Shown here in pieces: positions 10,730 to 21,115 of a stretch of 64,000 nt of DNA. The notes under the pieces were generated by a model. The model was given only the letters and a program-made list of their open reading frames with translations. It was not told where the DNA came from and did not search any database. Positions within the stretch are counted from its first letter, which is position 1. Every line of letters starts with the position of its first letter. The stretch is from Corylus avellana (Eukaryota; Streptophyta; Magnoliopsida; Fagales; Betulaceae). Location: positions 18,194,545 to 18,258,544 of the forward strand of contig NC_081551.1 of the NCBI RefSeq assembly GCF_901000735.1, in the 5' to 3' direction. Position numbers and translations under genes: made by a program.

Positions 10730-10905
10730 GTTTGAACAGAGTTACAGAGATCGAGGGAGGGAGAGGGTTACAGAGATCGACGGAGGAAGAGGGTATTTAT
10801 CTGAGAGCCGGTGATCAATGCAGGCGTGGTGAGAGAGAGAGAGAGAGAGAGCTGAGAGGGTTGGGGTGGCGGTATTCCGTAGATGATGGAGTGTATTTGT
10901 AGAGC

Positions 10906-10913
10906 GTATATAT
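10906..10913 (-). promoter_or_regulatory. TATA-like box of the secreted-peptide gene
   Basis: On the minus strand the sequence reads GAATATATACGC. It is about 175 bp upstream of the ATG at 10729, leaving a plausible CT-rich leader of about 145 bp. That leader contains a (GA/CT)n run at about 10830-10850 and a duplicated gttacagagatcga at about 10740 and 10768. Confidence 0.5.
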
Positions 10914-10929
10914 TCAAACCCACCGGTCA

Positions 10930-12060
10930 GTGGTGGAGCAGGTATGGGCTGGCTTTTTTTTTTTTTTTTTTTTTTTTTGTTCTTTTTTCTTTATATATTA
11001 TGTCACAAAATCTAGATCCATCAAACTTTTTATCTTATATTAATTAATAAGATAATGTGTAAGCATTAGTACTTTGGCGGAGCACATGTCGGCCAGAGAT
11101 GGGCATGGTCCCCCCAAGAAATCTTTTTTGAAAAAAAATTAAAGAGGATCAGCATTAACTTATTGAGAAGTTTTTTTTTTATTTATTTAAATTGTGCCCC
11201 TCCATTCTTTTGAAAACTCATTTGTTTTTTTCTAAATAGGACCCAATGTACTGCAACTTGCCCCTTCCATATTAAAAAAAAAAAAAATTAGTTTATGTAT
11301 TTTTTGGGCCTTTGGCGGCTGCATGGTATGATATTATTTATTAAAAAAAATTTGTTTTCCCTCTTCCTCGAATCTTAATTTCATGCATCTTCCTCTTCTC
11401 CCTCTCTCCGGCGCTCCCCCTCACTGCCCTCAGTGACTCAGTCCCTCTAATATATCAATTTGAACATATGTTTATGAACTTTTATAAATATTTTTTTGTA
11501 ATACATATATTGTGTGAATTACCAAATTTTCAATGTGAAAAAAATTTTTAGGACGCGAAATTTTTTTTTTACGGCCCCTACATTCTGAAACGTCTAGCTC
11601 GTACGCACTTTTAGAGAACTAAAATAGAATCTAAATTGAACTTCTCAATGCTTTTCCATTCTATATCAATAACTAAATTACTCGTAAGATATTCATTCTA
11701 TATTTTGTTGCGAAAATAGAAATAAGCTCGGTGCTTATGACAGAAACAACAAACAAGCTATAAGTTAAGTTACACAGTACAAAAAGTTTTTAAAACTAAT
11801 TGAGAAGTAAAATCCAACAAAGTTATGCCTTATGCCTTAGCATCTCCGGTAGAAAGTAGAAATAGGCAAAATAGCTACCCAAAAAGTACAATTTTTTATT
11901 TTAGCTGCTCATTTTTTCATACACTCCAACAGATTCTCTATTCTAGTAGAAAAAACCTTGAATCCGGACCATCTGCAAAAGGTACCTTTTACAACAGCAA
12001 ATCAAAACTTGACACATCAGCCAAGAGCATAAAATTCATCTGAAATGAAAACACCTGATT
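10930..12060. other. Gene-free interval upstream of the peptide gene
   Basis: It contains a poly-T run at 10954-10978 and AT-rich filler. The plus-strand ORF at 11825-12043 has no recognisable domain. No transposon termini were resolved. Confidence 0.5.
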
Positions 12061-12838
12061 TAGGGATGGCAATTTTGACACGACCCGCAAACCCGACACA
12101 AATACGACACGAAAGTTAACAAGTATTGGGTTTGGGCTTATCGGGTTCGGGTCTTAATCGGGTTTACTCGATTAAGACATGATTAAATTCGTGTTTGGCA
12201 GGTCCACAGGTCGACCCGCCAGACATGTTTAATAAATGGATTAGTCGGGTCAGCTGGGTCTCGGGTGACCCGCCAGACCCATTTAAATTAAAAAACAAAA
12301 AAAACCTATGTCTAAGTTCTAATTAAGTTAACATTAATACTTACTGACTCACTCACTACTTCACTTCACTCTTCACTTCACTGGCCTATTCCTTGTTTTT
12401 CCGTTACTTTTTCTATGTGGGTCTATATATTAAAACATTATCTATATATTAAAACATTCTCTTTTAAAACTTTTTATTCTTCTTAGGATAAATTTGACTA
12501 GTCCTTTGGCCCAAAAAATCTCTTTATTAAATTATTTTTTCCAATTTTGATTAAGGGTGTTTTTTTTTTTTTAACGGGTTGGTCCAGTTGGGTTGGGTCA
12601 GGTCAAGTCATGTTACTTGTTTAGCGCACGAGTCGTGTCGGATCGTGTCTACCCAATATGACCCGGTTATGATAAACGGGTTAAGCGGGTCGTGTCAAGT
12701 TATCTGAATATTTTTCGTGTCATAATTGTGTCAGATCCGTTAACCCGTTTAGCTAAATGGGTTGTGTTCGTATCTCGGGTAGTTGGGTCGCGGGTCTAAC
12801 AGGTCCTAATCGTGTTTACCTGGTTATCCGTTTTGCCA
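12061..12838. mobile_element. hAT-like element, acacgacccg family, copy 1
   Basis: It starts agggatggcaattttgacac and carries the series gacccgcaaacccgacac, tcgggttcgggtc, and toward the right acccgtttagc and ttttgccag. The copy at 16526-17283 aligns over nearly its whole length, including the internal cttcactggcctattccttg. It is non-coding. The right end has decayed, so no target duplication is readable here. Confidence 0.65.
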
Positions 12839-13740
12839 GCTCGCTGGTTCTCTGTATTTTCTCCTCTCTCCCTCATGCTATCGCCCCCTCTCTCTCCCAA
12901 ATTCCCCTGCCACCTCCCACCCCACCACCACAACCGGCCACCACCAAGCAGCGCCTCCAATTTTCGCCACCCACCACAAAGGCCGAACGCCAATCATCTG
13001 GTCGATCTGTCTCAACCTCGCACCCCTCCAGCCAAATGTAAACTACCGCACCCCTCCGGCCGGAATCCGCCCAAGAGAGAGATAGATGATGTCCACCCCT
13101 CTAGCCGGAATCCATCCAAGAGAGAGATAGATGATGTCCACCCCTCTAGCCGGAATCCATCCAAGAGAGAGATAGATGATGTTGGTGGCCCGGAATCCTC
13201 CCAACCACGGCTGGGTACAGGCCTGGGTCACGCTGGGTCACGGCCTGACCCACCGCGGATTCCGTGGGTCATGGCCTGACCATGGATTCCGGCGTGGCTG
13301 GGCAGTGGGATTTGTTTGATTTTCTTCTCTTATGAGGGATTTTGTTGGGGGATTTTGTTTTGGTATGATTTTCTTCTTTTCTGGGGGATTTTGTTTTGGT
13401 TTGGTTGTATTCTTCTCCGGCGAATATGGGAAGTGGCCGGATTTGGGGCAGTTGCCGGCGGTTTGTTCCAGTTGATTTATATATATATATGAAACTGGAT
13501 TCTTTTTCTGCATTCATGGGTTCTGAATTGGGGTTCTTTTATTTTACATGGTTTCTGTATTGGGTTTCTTCTATTTTATCTGATTTTCTGGAGTTCTCGA
13601 ACTCATCTATAGTAGTACTCAGCACTCAGCAGGTAAGCCTTAATCTGATTTATGGGTTGCTTTCCTTTGGCTATCTCATGGGTTCTGAATTGGTTTATTT
13701 TATTTTACATGGTTTCTGAAGGGTCACCTGGTGATGAGCG
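12839..13740. other. CT-rich, possibly gene-derived segment without a supported gene
   Basis: An open frame on the plus strand (12812-13279) is rich in Pro, His and Ser and includes the three-copy repeat described separately. The phrases catgggttctgaattgg and attttacatggtttctg occur twice (about 13515-13552 and 13677-13718). The block follows directly on a transposon end and has no splice-consistent gene model, so it may be captured or simply repetitive sequence. Confidence 0.35.
13060..13194. repeat. 45-bp tandem repeat, three copies
   Basis: Units start ccggaatcc at 13060, 13105 and 13150, exactly 45 bp apart, and contain aagagagagatagatgatg. As 45 is a multiple of three the frame is kept through the array on both strands. 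On the plus strand each unit reads as a 15-residue Pro/Ser/Asp/Lys-containing peptide with KREIDDV. Expression is unproven. Confidence 0.85.
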
Positions 13741-15424
13741 ATGGAGTTTCCATGAAAGAGTGGGAAAGGTTGGATGATTGGATCAATGTGGCTATGGAGT
13801 TTCCGGCGATGAAGAAGAAAGGAATGATGAGCAAGAAGAAAAGGTTTGGTAAAAAATCCAGTGTTTTCGATCCTATTCCATAAGCTGGCGGTTTTGGGCA
13901 GTGGCCGGCGAGGCTCCATGGATTCCGGCGTTCGGCTGCTCCAGACCTCCGGTCGTTTCTGTTGAGTTGGGGCTTTGTTTTTTAGGAAAGAAGTTGAGTT
14001 GTGGCTTTGAATGGGCAAGAGAAAGAGATGATGAAATTTTTTTAATTATTGGTTGCTGTAAAAGATGGCATTTGCCGCCGTCCGGATGTAAGGGGCTCTC
14101 ATTGGATGATGAGAAGTCATCTTCGTTGGATTTAAATCTATTATAAAAGATTTGCCTAGGAGATGCTCCTATGCCTTCATTGGATGAGAAGTCATCTTCG
14201 TTTTTCTGCACTTTAATTCATTCTTTGTTTAAACTATTGACTAAAAAGAAGAAAAGAGGTGGGCATGATATAAAAATGTGCCCTTTCACTTGAGTATGGC
14301 ATGTAGGGCCAAAGAGATGAATTCGATCTCTAAGGTTAAGAAAAATTTGTAACTCCCCCCAAAAAAAAATCGTTTGAATTCTTTCATGGCCACTGCCCCT
14401 TCCGGTGCCAAGTGGCTCCGCCACTGCAGTATCAGTCCAGCGGTCATCTAATTACCGTATTTTTAATCAATGGTTTAAGACTTTTAATCCACCAATGATT
14501 TAAATCATTTTGTTTTACACAACAATTTTCTACAAATTTGGTCATGTGCCTTGTCAGCGAGCCATATATGCGTGGTTTCGACCAAGGGGAAGCCTCTAGA
14601 TCAGCCTATAAAATTTTGTCATACTACTGTCTTTTGGATAACGGGAATATTTGTAGCTGTTTAACTTGCACTTGCCTTACAATCGGAAAAAGGTATGCTT
14701 TTCCGTCAAAAAGAGATTGGGCATGTGCACGTAGTTTTGAACTACCGCAACATGTAACATAAAACTGAAAATTGGTTTTGTATTTTTAAAAATGTCTTAT
14801 GTATAGATTATTTATTAATGTTTTTCTTTTGAAAAGTAAAAATTTTAACAAACGGAGACCATTTGTCATATTCTCATTTCGCCTACATTCTATTGGACTA
14901 ATGTGGTAGTCATCATTTTTTATTTTTTTAAAGAGAAATAATATTTAGCATTTTAGCTAACGTGGCATGCTTAATCCATCATTCAATTTTTTTTTTCTTT
15001 TTAATTAAGATTGATTCATTGAACATGCCATATTAACTGTGAATGCTAAATAGCATATCTCATTTTTAATAAGTGTTGACCTGGAAGGAAAAATTGGCAT
15101 TACTAGGTCAACCCAATAAAATTTTGGTGGAATGGGAGTATGAATATATAATAACAAATCCATATATATATATATATTATGATAGTCTCAATTAAACTGC
15201 AATATTTTTGTGATAATCTCAATTAATTTTCAGATTTTATGAAATAAATTTGAAATAAAAATTTAATTTTTTTTTGACATGTCTACACGCGGGGGGAGGG
15301 ATTCTATCTAATGATCTTTGCTTCATGAAGCGTGGTCTAAAAATTTAACTCTTATTTTCAAAAAAAATTGATCTACTCATTGAGGACTAAAAATATATTT
15401 CTAACACTACTTTTTTTTTTTTGG
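13741..15424. other. Gene-free interval
   Basis: The direct repeat ttggatgatgagaagtcatc / ttggatgagaagtcatcttc lies at about 14102-14120 and 14179-14197. The ORFs at 13873-14211 and 13901-14146 overlap on opposite strands and neither looks coding. The rest is AT-rich sequence with an (AT)n run at about 15162-15177. Confidence 0.45.
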
Positions 15425-15648
15425 TAAGATTCTAACACTACTCATAGTGTTGAAATTGATTGGCTCATATTTGATCAAAAGAGGTGAGCTTTTTGGTTAT
15501 TGAATTTGTTATTTGTTTTCTTAATGGAGAAGCAAAGTTGAAATTGTTTTCTTAATGAGAAGCAAAGTTGAAAAAGGCTTGAATTACCCGCTGCCTTCTG
15601 CTTTACCTAAGAGCTGCGCCCAACATATGCTCTGCAGTGTTTTTTTTT
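15425..15648. repeat. Partial duplicate of the start of the adjacent LTR
   Basis: The segment taagattctaacactactc, then tgttgaaattgattggctca, through the line ending caacatatgctctgcagtg matches 15649-15804 joined to about 16196-16220. It lacks the MITE found in the second copy and so preserves the pre-insertion sequence (cctaagagctgcgcccaac). It also carries an internal re-duplication of ttgttttcttaatg-agaagcaaagttgaaa. Confidence 0.75.
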
Positions 15649-15803
15649 AAGATTCTAACACTACTCTTAATGTTGAAATTGATTGGCTCATATTTGATCA
15701 AAAGAGATGGGCCAATTTTTTGGTTATTGAATTTGTTATTTGTTTTCTTAGTGGAGAAGCAAAGTTGAAAAAGGCTTGAATTGCCCGCTGCCTTCTGCCG
15801 CAC

Positions 15804-16193
15804 TAAGAGCATTCTCAGCAGACTCCCTATAAGGGAGTCTGTTCCCTATGTGTAGGGAATATGTCCAAAAAATCACAAAAAATGTCCCACAGCAGATTCC
15901 CTAAATGAGCCTCAACCATGAGGATCGCTACAGTAGAACCCAAAGTATAGGGTTCCACTATTGCGATCCTTATGATTATTAAATTCAAAAAAAACATTTC
16001 TCTCTCTTCTTTACACTCTCCTCTCTCCTCTCTCCTCTCATATATATAATATAATTAAAAAAATAAATATTTTAATGATATAGGGAATGATTAAGGGAAG
16101 TTATTATGGTGTATTTTGACATAAAGAAGCAAAAAATAGTTTGGATCCTTAAATATAAGGAAAATGACGAGGAAGCTGCTGGGAATGCTCTTA
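15804..16193. mobile_element. MITE with TA target duplication
   Basis: The element is 15806-16191 (386 bp), flanked by TA on both sides. Inverted ends are AGAGCATTCTCAGCAG and its near-complement CTGCTGGGAATGCTCT. It is non-coding. The uninterrupted site is visible in the duplicate at 15425-15648. A TA duplication suggests the Tc1/mariner (Stowaway) type, although the end sequence is not the classic Stowaway one. Confidence 0.7.
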
Positions 16194-16516
16194 GATCTGT
16201 ACCCAACATATGCTCTTCAGTGTTTTGTCAAAAGAAGCTGCCAGCCTGCCACCGGATTTGTCCTTTGTCTCCAATATACACCTCATGAAGAAAAGAACTC
16301 TCTACACAGAAGAGAGTTGTAGCCGCACTTGGTTGCTGCTTTAGCTCTTTTTGGTTATTTATTCTTCTGTCAAACAAGAGCCGCAATTGTTGACTTCTGG
16401 TACCTTATGGCTATAAATATCCATCGGGTTTTATTGCAAGAAGTGGTAGAGAGAGATAAGTGGAAGAGAGCAACTTGTGTTGAGCTGTTGTAGAAAATAT
16501 TGAGCTAGTACGAGAG

Positions 16517-17292
16517 AATTGAGAGGAGAGATGACAATTTTGATACGATTCGCGAATTCGACACAAATGTGATATGAAGTTAACATATATTGAGTTTGGG
16601 CTTATCGGGTTCGGGTCTACCTGATTAAGATACGATTAAATTCGTGTCTTGTGAGTTGACCCGTCAGACACGTTTAATAAATGGGTCAACCGGGTCTTGG
16701 GTGACCCGCAGACCCATTTAAATTAAAAAACAAACAAAACCTATGTCTAAGTTCTAACTAAATTAACCCTAACATTTGCTGACTCACTCACGGCTTCACT
16801 TCACTCTTTACTTTACGGCCTCACTTCACTGGCCTATTCCTTGTTTTTTCGTTACTTTTTCTATGTGGGTCTATATATTAAAACATTATCTTTTAAAAAA
16901 TTATCTATATATTAAAACATTCTCTTTTAAAACTTTTTATTCTTCTTAGGATAAATTTGACTGGTCCTTTGGCTTAAGAGATCCCTTTATTAAATTATTT
17001 TTTCTAATTTTGATTAAGAGTTTTTTTAAAATGGGTCAGGTCGGGTCATGTCGTGTTACCTATTTAGCGAGTCGTGTCGGATCCTGTCTACTCGATATGA
17101 CCCGGTTATGCTAAACGGGTTAAGCATGTCGTGTCGGGTTACCCAAATATTTTTTGTGTTATAATCGTGTCAGACCCGTTAACCCGTTTAGCTAAACGGG
17201 TCATGTTCGTGTCTTGGGTAATTGGGTCACGGGTCTTAACGGGTCCTAATCGTGTCTACCCAGTTACCCATTTTGCCAACCCTAATTGAGAG
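16517..17292. mobile_element. hAT-like element, acacgacccg family, copy 2, with target duplication
   Basis: The element is 16526-17283. The flanks aattgagag at 16517-16525 and 17284-17292 match perfectly, giving an 8-bp (plus one) duplication as expected of hAT transposons. The ends are gagagatgacaatttt and the complement of agggttggcaaaatggg. It aligns with 12061-12838. No transposase, so it is non-autonomous. It sits inside the LTR at 15671-17556 and is therefore younger than it. Confidence 0.8.
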
Positions 17293-17556
17293 TATTAGAT
17301 TGTGAGCAAGTGAAATTGGGTGTATTTTGAGATTTGGGTTTGTGAGTAATTAAACACTCTTTTGTATCTCTCCTTTTGAATTAGTAAAATATCTCTCTAC
17401 TGTTGCACTGTGGACATAGGTAAATTGCCGAACCACGTAAATATTATGTTTTTGTTGTTCTTGTTGTTCATTTTGTTTATTTTTCTTTAAACACTAAATC
17501 ACATTTGTTCTGCTTAAATATTTGTGCATGTGTGATTTGGGCATTTCCGCACAACA

Positions 17557-18098
17557 GTTAATCACATTTTATCGAGAAAACGCATGAACATGTCTTTTGT
17601 TGTGTCAAAAATTTAAAATTAAAAGCTTGCTTTTGTATGGTTGAATATGATCGAATCATGATTTTAGTTGTTAAATTGTCTTAAAAGTTTAAGTTAAAAG
17701 GAAGAGATAAATTTAATTATTTAATTAATATTAGTATCATTTCAAGGATATCGATTGGATTAGAGCTCTACATATGAGAACTATGAACTCCCCTTTTAAT
17801 CAGTAATGTTTTGGAGATGGTGAACTTATAGATCTCCTTAATGATCTTTAATTAGGCTGTTTTTTTTATAAGTTTGTCTTCAGTTCAGGACGTTCATTAT
17901 CTCATAAATACCATAAAATAATAATAATAAGTCAAAAAAAGTAAAGGACTTTATCAGCCCATCTCTTTGGCCTCGATTGGGTGGACCACAAGATTCATTG
18001 ATATATTTAGCATTGGAATTATTTCCCTATCTTGTATAAACCCAATCATAGATATTTTTTATTTTTTATTTTTTATTTTTTGGTACGTGAGACAAGCA
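17557..18098. other. Gene-free interval
   Basis: AT-rich sequence after the LTR. No primer-binding site or gag frame follows the LTR, and no gene was recognised. Confidence 0.5.
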
Positions 18099-19393
18099 GT
18101 TATTATAGGGGTGTCAATACGGTTACGGTTAGTAGTTATTGGCAATAATCATTAACTGTAACCACCTTAGCGGTTAGTATGTTTCACTAACTGCTAAACC
18201 AAACCGCCGGTTAGCGATTAGTAAAATAGGTAACTGCCCGCTAATCGCTTTTTCAAAATTGGGCATTTTTCGGCCTATTTTGGCTTTTTTATTACTGTAA
18301 CATTTTTTACCTTTTTTTTTTTTTTTTTTTTGGTATTTTTAATGTCTTCTTAGGCCTAATTGCTATAAAAAGAGCCAATATTAAAAAATCAAAAACATTT
18401 GACCCCAAATTTACATTTACTTAATCATAACTGGTTAACTTATTTTATATATATATAATTCAACACAACATATAAAAAAAGTTCAGCACAACTAGATATA
18501 TAATTCAACACAACATATAAAAAAAGTTCAGCACAACTGTCACAACATTCTAAAAAAAATATATAAAAAAAAAAGTTCAAGACAACATATAAAAGAAGTT
18601 AAAATAAAACATATGATATATATGATTATATGTATTATTTGTTATTATATAATTATATGATTTAATGATCAATTCATCATGTGATATAATCATATCAATT
18701 ATAGTGATAATATTACTAAAATTAGAATGATAATACATTAATACTTCAATTATGTTTATAAGTAACACATTGTTTAATCCAATATCAATTACTTAATTTG
18801 ATATTATATGAATCATATTATCATTGTACATTAATAATATGATTAACTTGAATAAAATATTTTAGTTGTCATTTAATTATATGATTAAGTATGAATCTTA
18901 TACGTTTATATTATTCATATACATATATGTATAATTATAATTTATAACATATATAGACTTATAAGTTTATAACATACATTGGAACTAATTAAGTCTCTAG
19001 ATACTTAATTGTTGTATTAAAATGAATGGGTATACTTATGAGTTATGTCATATTATATATGTATAATTTGTTATTACGTAATCAAATGATTTAATGATCA
19101 ATTGATCATGTGATATAATCATATAAATTATAGTGATAATATATTAATACTCAAATTGTGATTTAATTATCTAAAAAAAAATTGGGATTTAATGATTAAG
19201 TGATTATGTTATATGTATAAATATTATTATAATTATAATTATAAAAATATATTATATAAAACGGCGGTTAGCTGTTACGGTTACTAAACCCAATAACCTC
19301 TAACCACTAACAGCTAGGCGGTTAGCAGTTAATACGGTTAAGCGGTTAGCGGGTAGTTTCTAACCATCCGCATTGACACCCCTAGGTTATTAT
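18099..19393. mobile_element. hAT-like element, 1.3 kb, with 8-bp target duplication
   Basis: The element is 18107-19385, flanked by gttattat (18099-18106 and 19386-19393). Inverted ends are AGGGGTGTCAATACGGTTA and the complement of a right end finishing cattgacacccctag. Both subterminal regions are packed with cggttag/ctaaccg units, the kind of repeats hAT transposase binds. The interior is very AT-rich and includes three copies of aacatataaaaaaagttca-like sequence near 18468-18600. There is no transposase frame. Confidence 0.82.
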
Positions 19394-19459
19394 CAGGTTT
19401 AAATTTTAAATTATTTCCCTGCCTTATATTAACATTATCTCAATTATTCCTCACTACTT

Positions 19460-20111
19460 GGCTGTGTTTGGCAATGGAATGAAAAAAGGAAGTAGAATGG
19501 TACTGTAGCAGATTTGATTGATATGAGAGAAAAAAGTAAGAATGTTTTGTATAAAAAAAGGAATAGAGATTTTCGGCTGCCTCAAGCGTCAGACATTTTA
19601 CTCTTTTTTTTTTATTAAAAAAAAAAAATTGAAGAAGAAAGATATTAAAGGGGAATCCAAATTTAAGAGATATTAAAGGGGAATCCAAATTTAAGGTATT
19701 AGCACTAAATTTGAGGTATTAGCACTAAATTTGAGACATTAACACCAAATTTATGATGATTGAATCCCTTTTGAGTGATAACATCCCTAAAGGGTTAACT
19801 TTCCACCTCTAGGTTTTAGTTTTGAATCCAAAAATAAATTTTGAAGCATTAGAAACTAAATATTAACTCATAGAAATTTAACTAACAAAAAAAATATATA
19901 TATTTTTTTTATTATTTTAATATGTGCCTGACGCTTGGCAGCCGCATAGCAAGACTCTAAAAAATGTGAAAAAATTGTTTTTGTAGTATTTTTTTTATTT
20001 GAATAGTAATAAAAAGTTATTGATGTGATGTAAAAAGTAAGAATAATGAAATTGATTTTATTTTTAATTTTTTTTTAATTTTTGGGTTTGGCCCTTTGCC
20101 AAACACAGACC
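19460..20111. mobile_element. MITE family B, interrupted by a family A MITE
   Basis: Inverted ends are GGCTGTGTTTGGCAA at 19460 and its complement TTGCCAAACACAGACC ending at 20111. The left part (to about 19570) and the right part (from about 19960) join into one element resembling MITE family C in its ataagaatgtt-type interior. The family A copy was inserted between them. Confidence 0.65.
19573..19957 (+). mobile_element. MITE family A, copy 3
   Basis: The left end ggctgcctcaagcgtcag faces the right end ctgacgcttggcagcc, so the inverted ends are readable here. The interior shares attgaagaagaaagatatta, ctaaagggttaac and the aaatttgaggtattagcac series with the copies at 5236-5602 and 5688-6110, and it ends gcatagcaagactc. 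It lies inside MITE family B. Confidence 0.75.
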
Positions 20112-20113
20112 TT

Positions 20114-20385
20114 AAGGGTTCGTTTGATAAACGATTTTGTTTTAGTTTTGGTTCGATACTGTAACAAAAAGTGATTGATGTGAAAAAAAGTAAGAATATA
20201 TATATATATTTTTTAAAGTGAAAAAATAAGAATGTTAGGTATAAAAAAATAATTTTTTTTGTTTTGTAGTGAATTTTTTATTTGAATAATAAAAAAAAAT
20301 GATTAATATGATGTAAAAAAGTAAAAAAATAAAATGGTGAGATGAACAGTATATTGCCAAAAACATTAAAAACCGTATGTCAAAA
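20114..20385. mobile_element. MITE family C, copy 2
   Basis: It begins agggttcgtttgataaacga immediately after MITE B and shares gatactgtaacaaaaagtga and the following tract with the copy at 7873-8164. The right end (aaaaaccgtatgtcaaaag) has decayed. Confidence 0.55.
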
Positions 20386-21115
20386 GAAAGAAAGCAGCTG
20401 AAATCGTCTCTCTCTTACGGTATTTTGACTGGAAATGGAATTTTGAAGAAGAAAAAGAAAAAATAAAAAAATAACGAGGTCGGTGGAATTGGAAACATTG
20501 GGTTTTGGTCCGAGCTTGAGATTGTCTTTGATATCATCGAAATGAAATATGTGGCTGAGGCTCTCCCGCTGCATTTCCACTTTTTTTCTCTCCCCGGCCT
20601 CTTCATCTACCCTTTTGGCGGCTTCATTCCACCTCCTCCACTCCAGATTAGTTGGTTTGATTTCTTTTCCTCTTAACGTATCGGATTAGGATTCCAGATA
20701 AAAGAGCACAGCATTTCAACAATTTTCTCTTAATTTAGGAAATAAAATTACTTTTTAATTTCCTATAAAAAAAAAAACACTTCACAATAAATTTTCTTAT
20801 TTTTTCTTATATCAATTAAATATTCTTTTTACTCATATCTTTATTATTTTTTTTCTCTTGCTTCATTTTATCGTTACACTATTTTCATGAGACGCGTGAA
20901 GGGGAGAGGAAAGAAAATGGTTTGTTTATAATTTAATAAACATCGGAAAGCTATAATGATTCCCAATAGCTACCCCTGTAGGTTAAATAATGATTGAATG
21001 AGTATTTATCATCATGAGCTACAAAATGAGCAGTGATCTTTGATACTTTATTTCGAATGCATAGTCTTAATTAATGATGCAGCTTTCTAGTATTTACTGT
21101 TTTCATTGCTGGAGC
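20386..21115. other. Gene-free interval downstream of the BAHD gene
   Basis: The minus-strand ORFs at 20380-20606 overlap in two frames and show no recognisable domain. The rest is AT-rich and presumably includes the 3' untranslated region of the acyltransferase. Confidence 0.45.

Larger units (their letters stand above)
15671..17556 (+). repeat. Copia-type LTR (probable solo LTR) carrying two later insertions
   Basis: It starts TGTTGAAATTG and ends TTTCCGCACAACA. It contains a TATA-like ctataaatatcc at about 16410 and the Copia-LTR-like stretch ctgttgcactgtggacatag then aattgccgaaccacgtaaat. The flanks cttaa and gttaa are a near-match 5-bp duplication. Removing the MITE (15806-16191) and the hAT-like insert (16526-17283) leaves roughly 740 bp, a normal LTR size. 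No internal retrotransposon region follows, hence the solo-LTR call. Confidence 0.6.

Noticed and set aside
20380..20606. Minus-strand frame with FHFDDIKDNLKLGPKPN, possibly a first exon
   Set aside because: No downstream exon in phase and no recognisable family; it lies between a MITE and AT-rich sequence and ends in poly-Phe from a T-rich tract.
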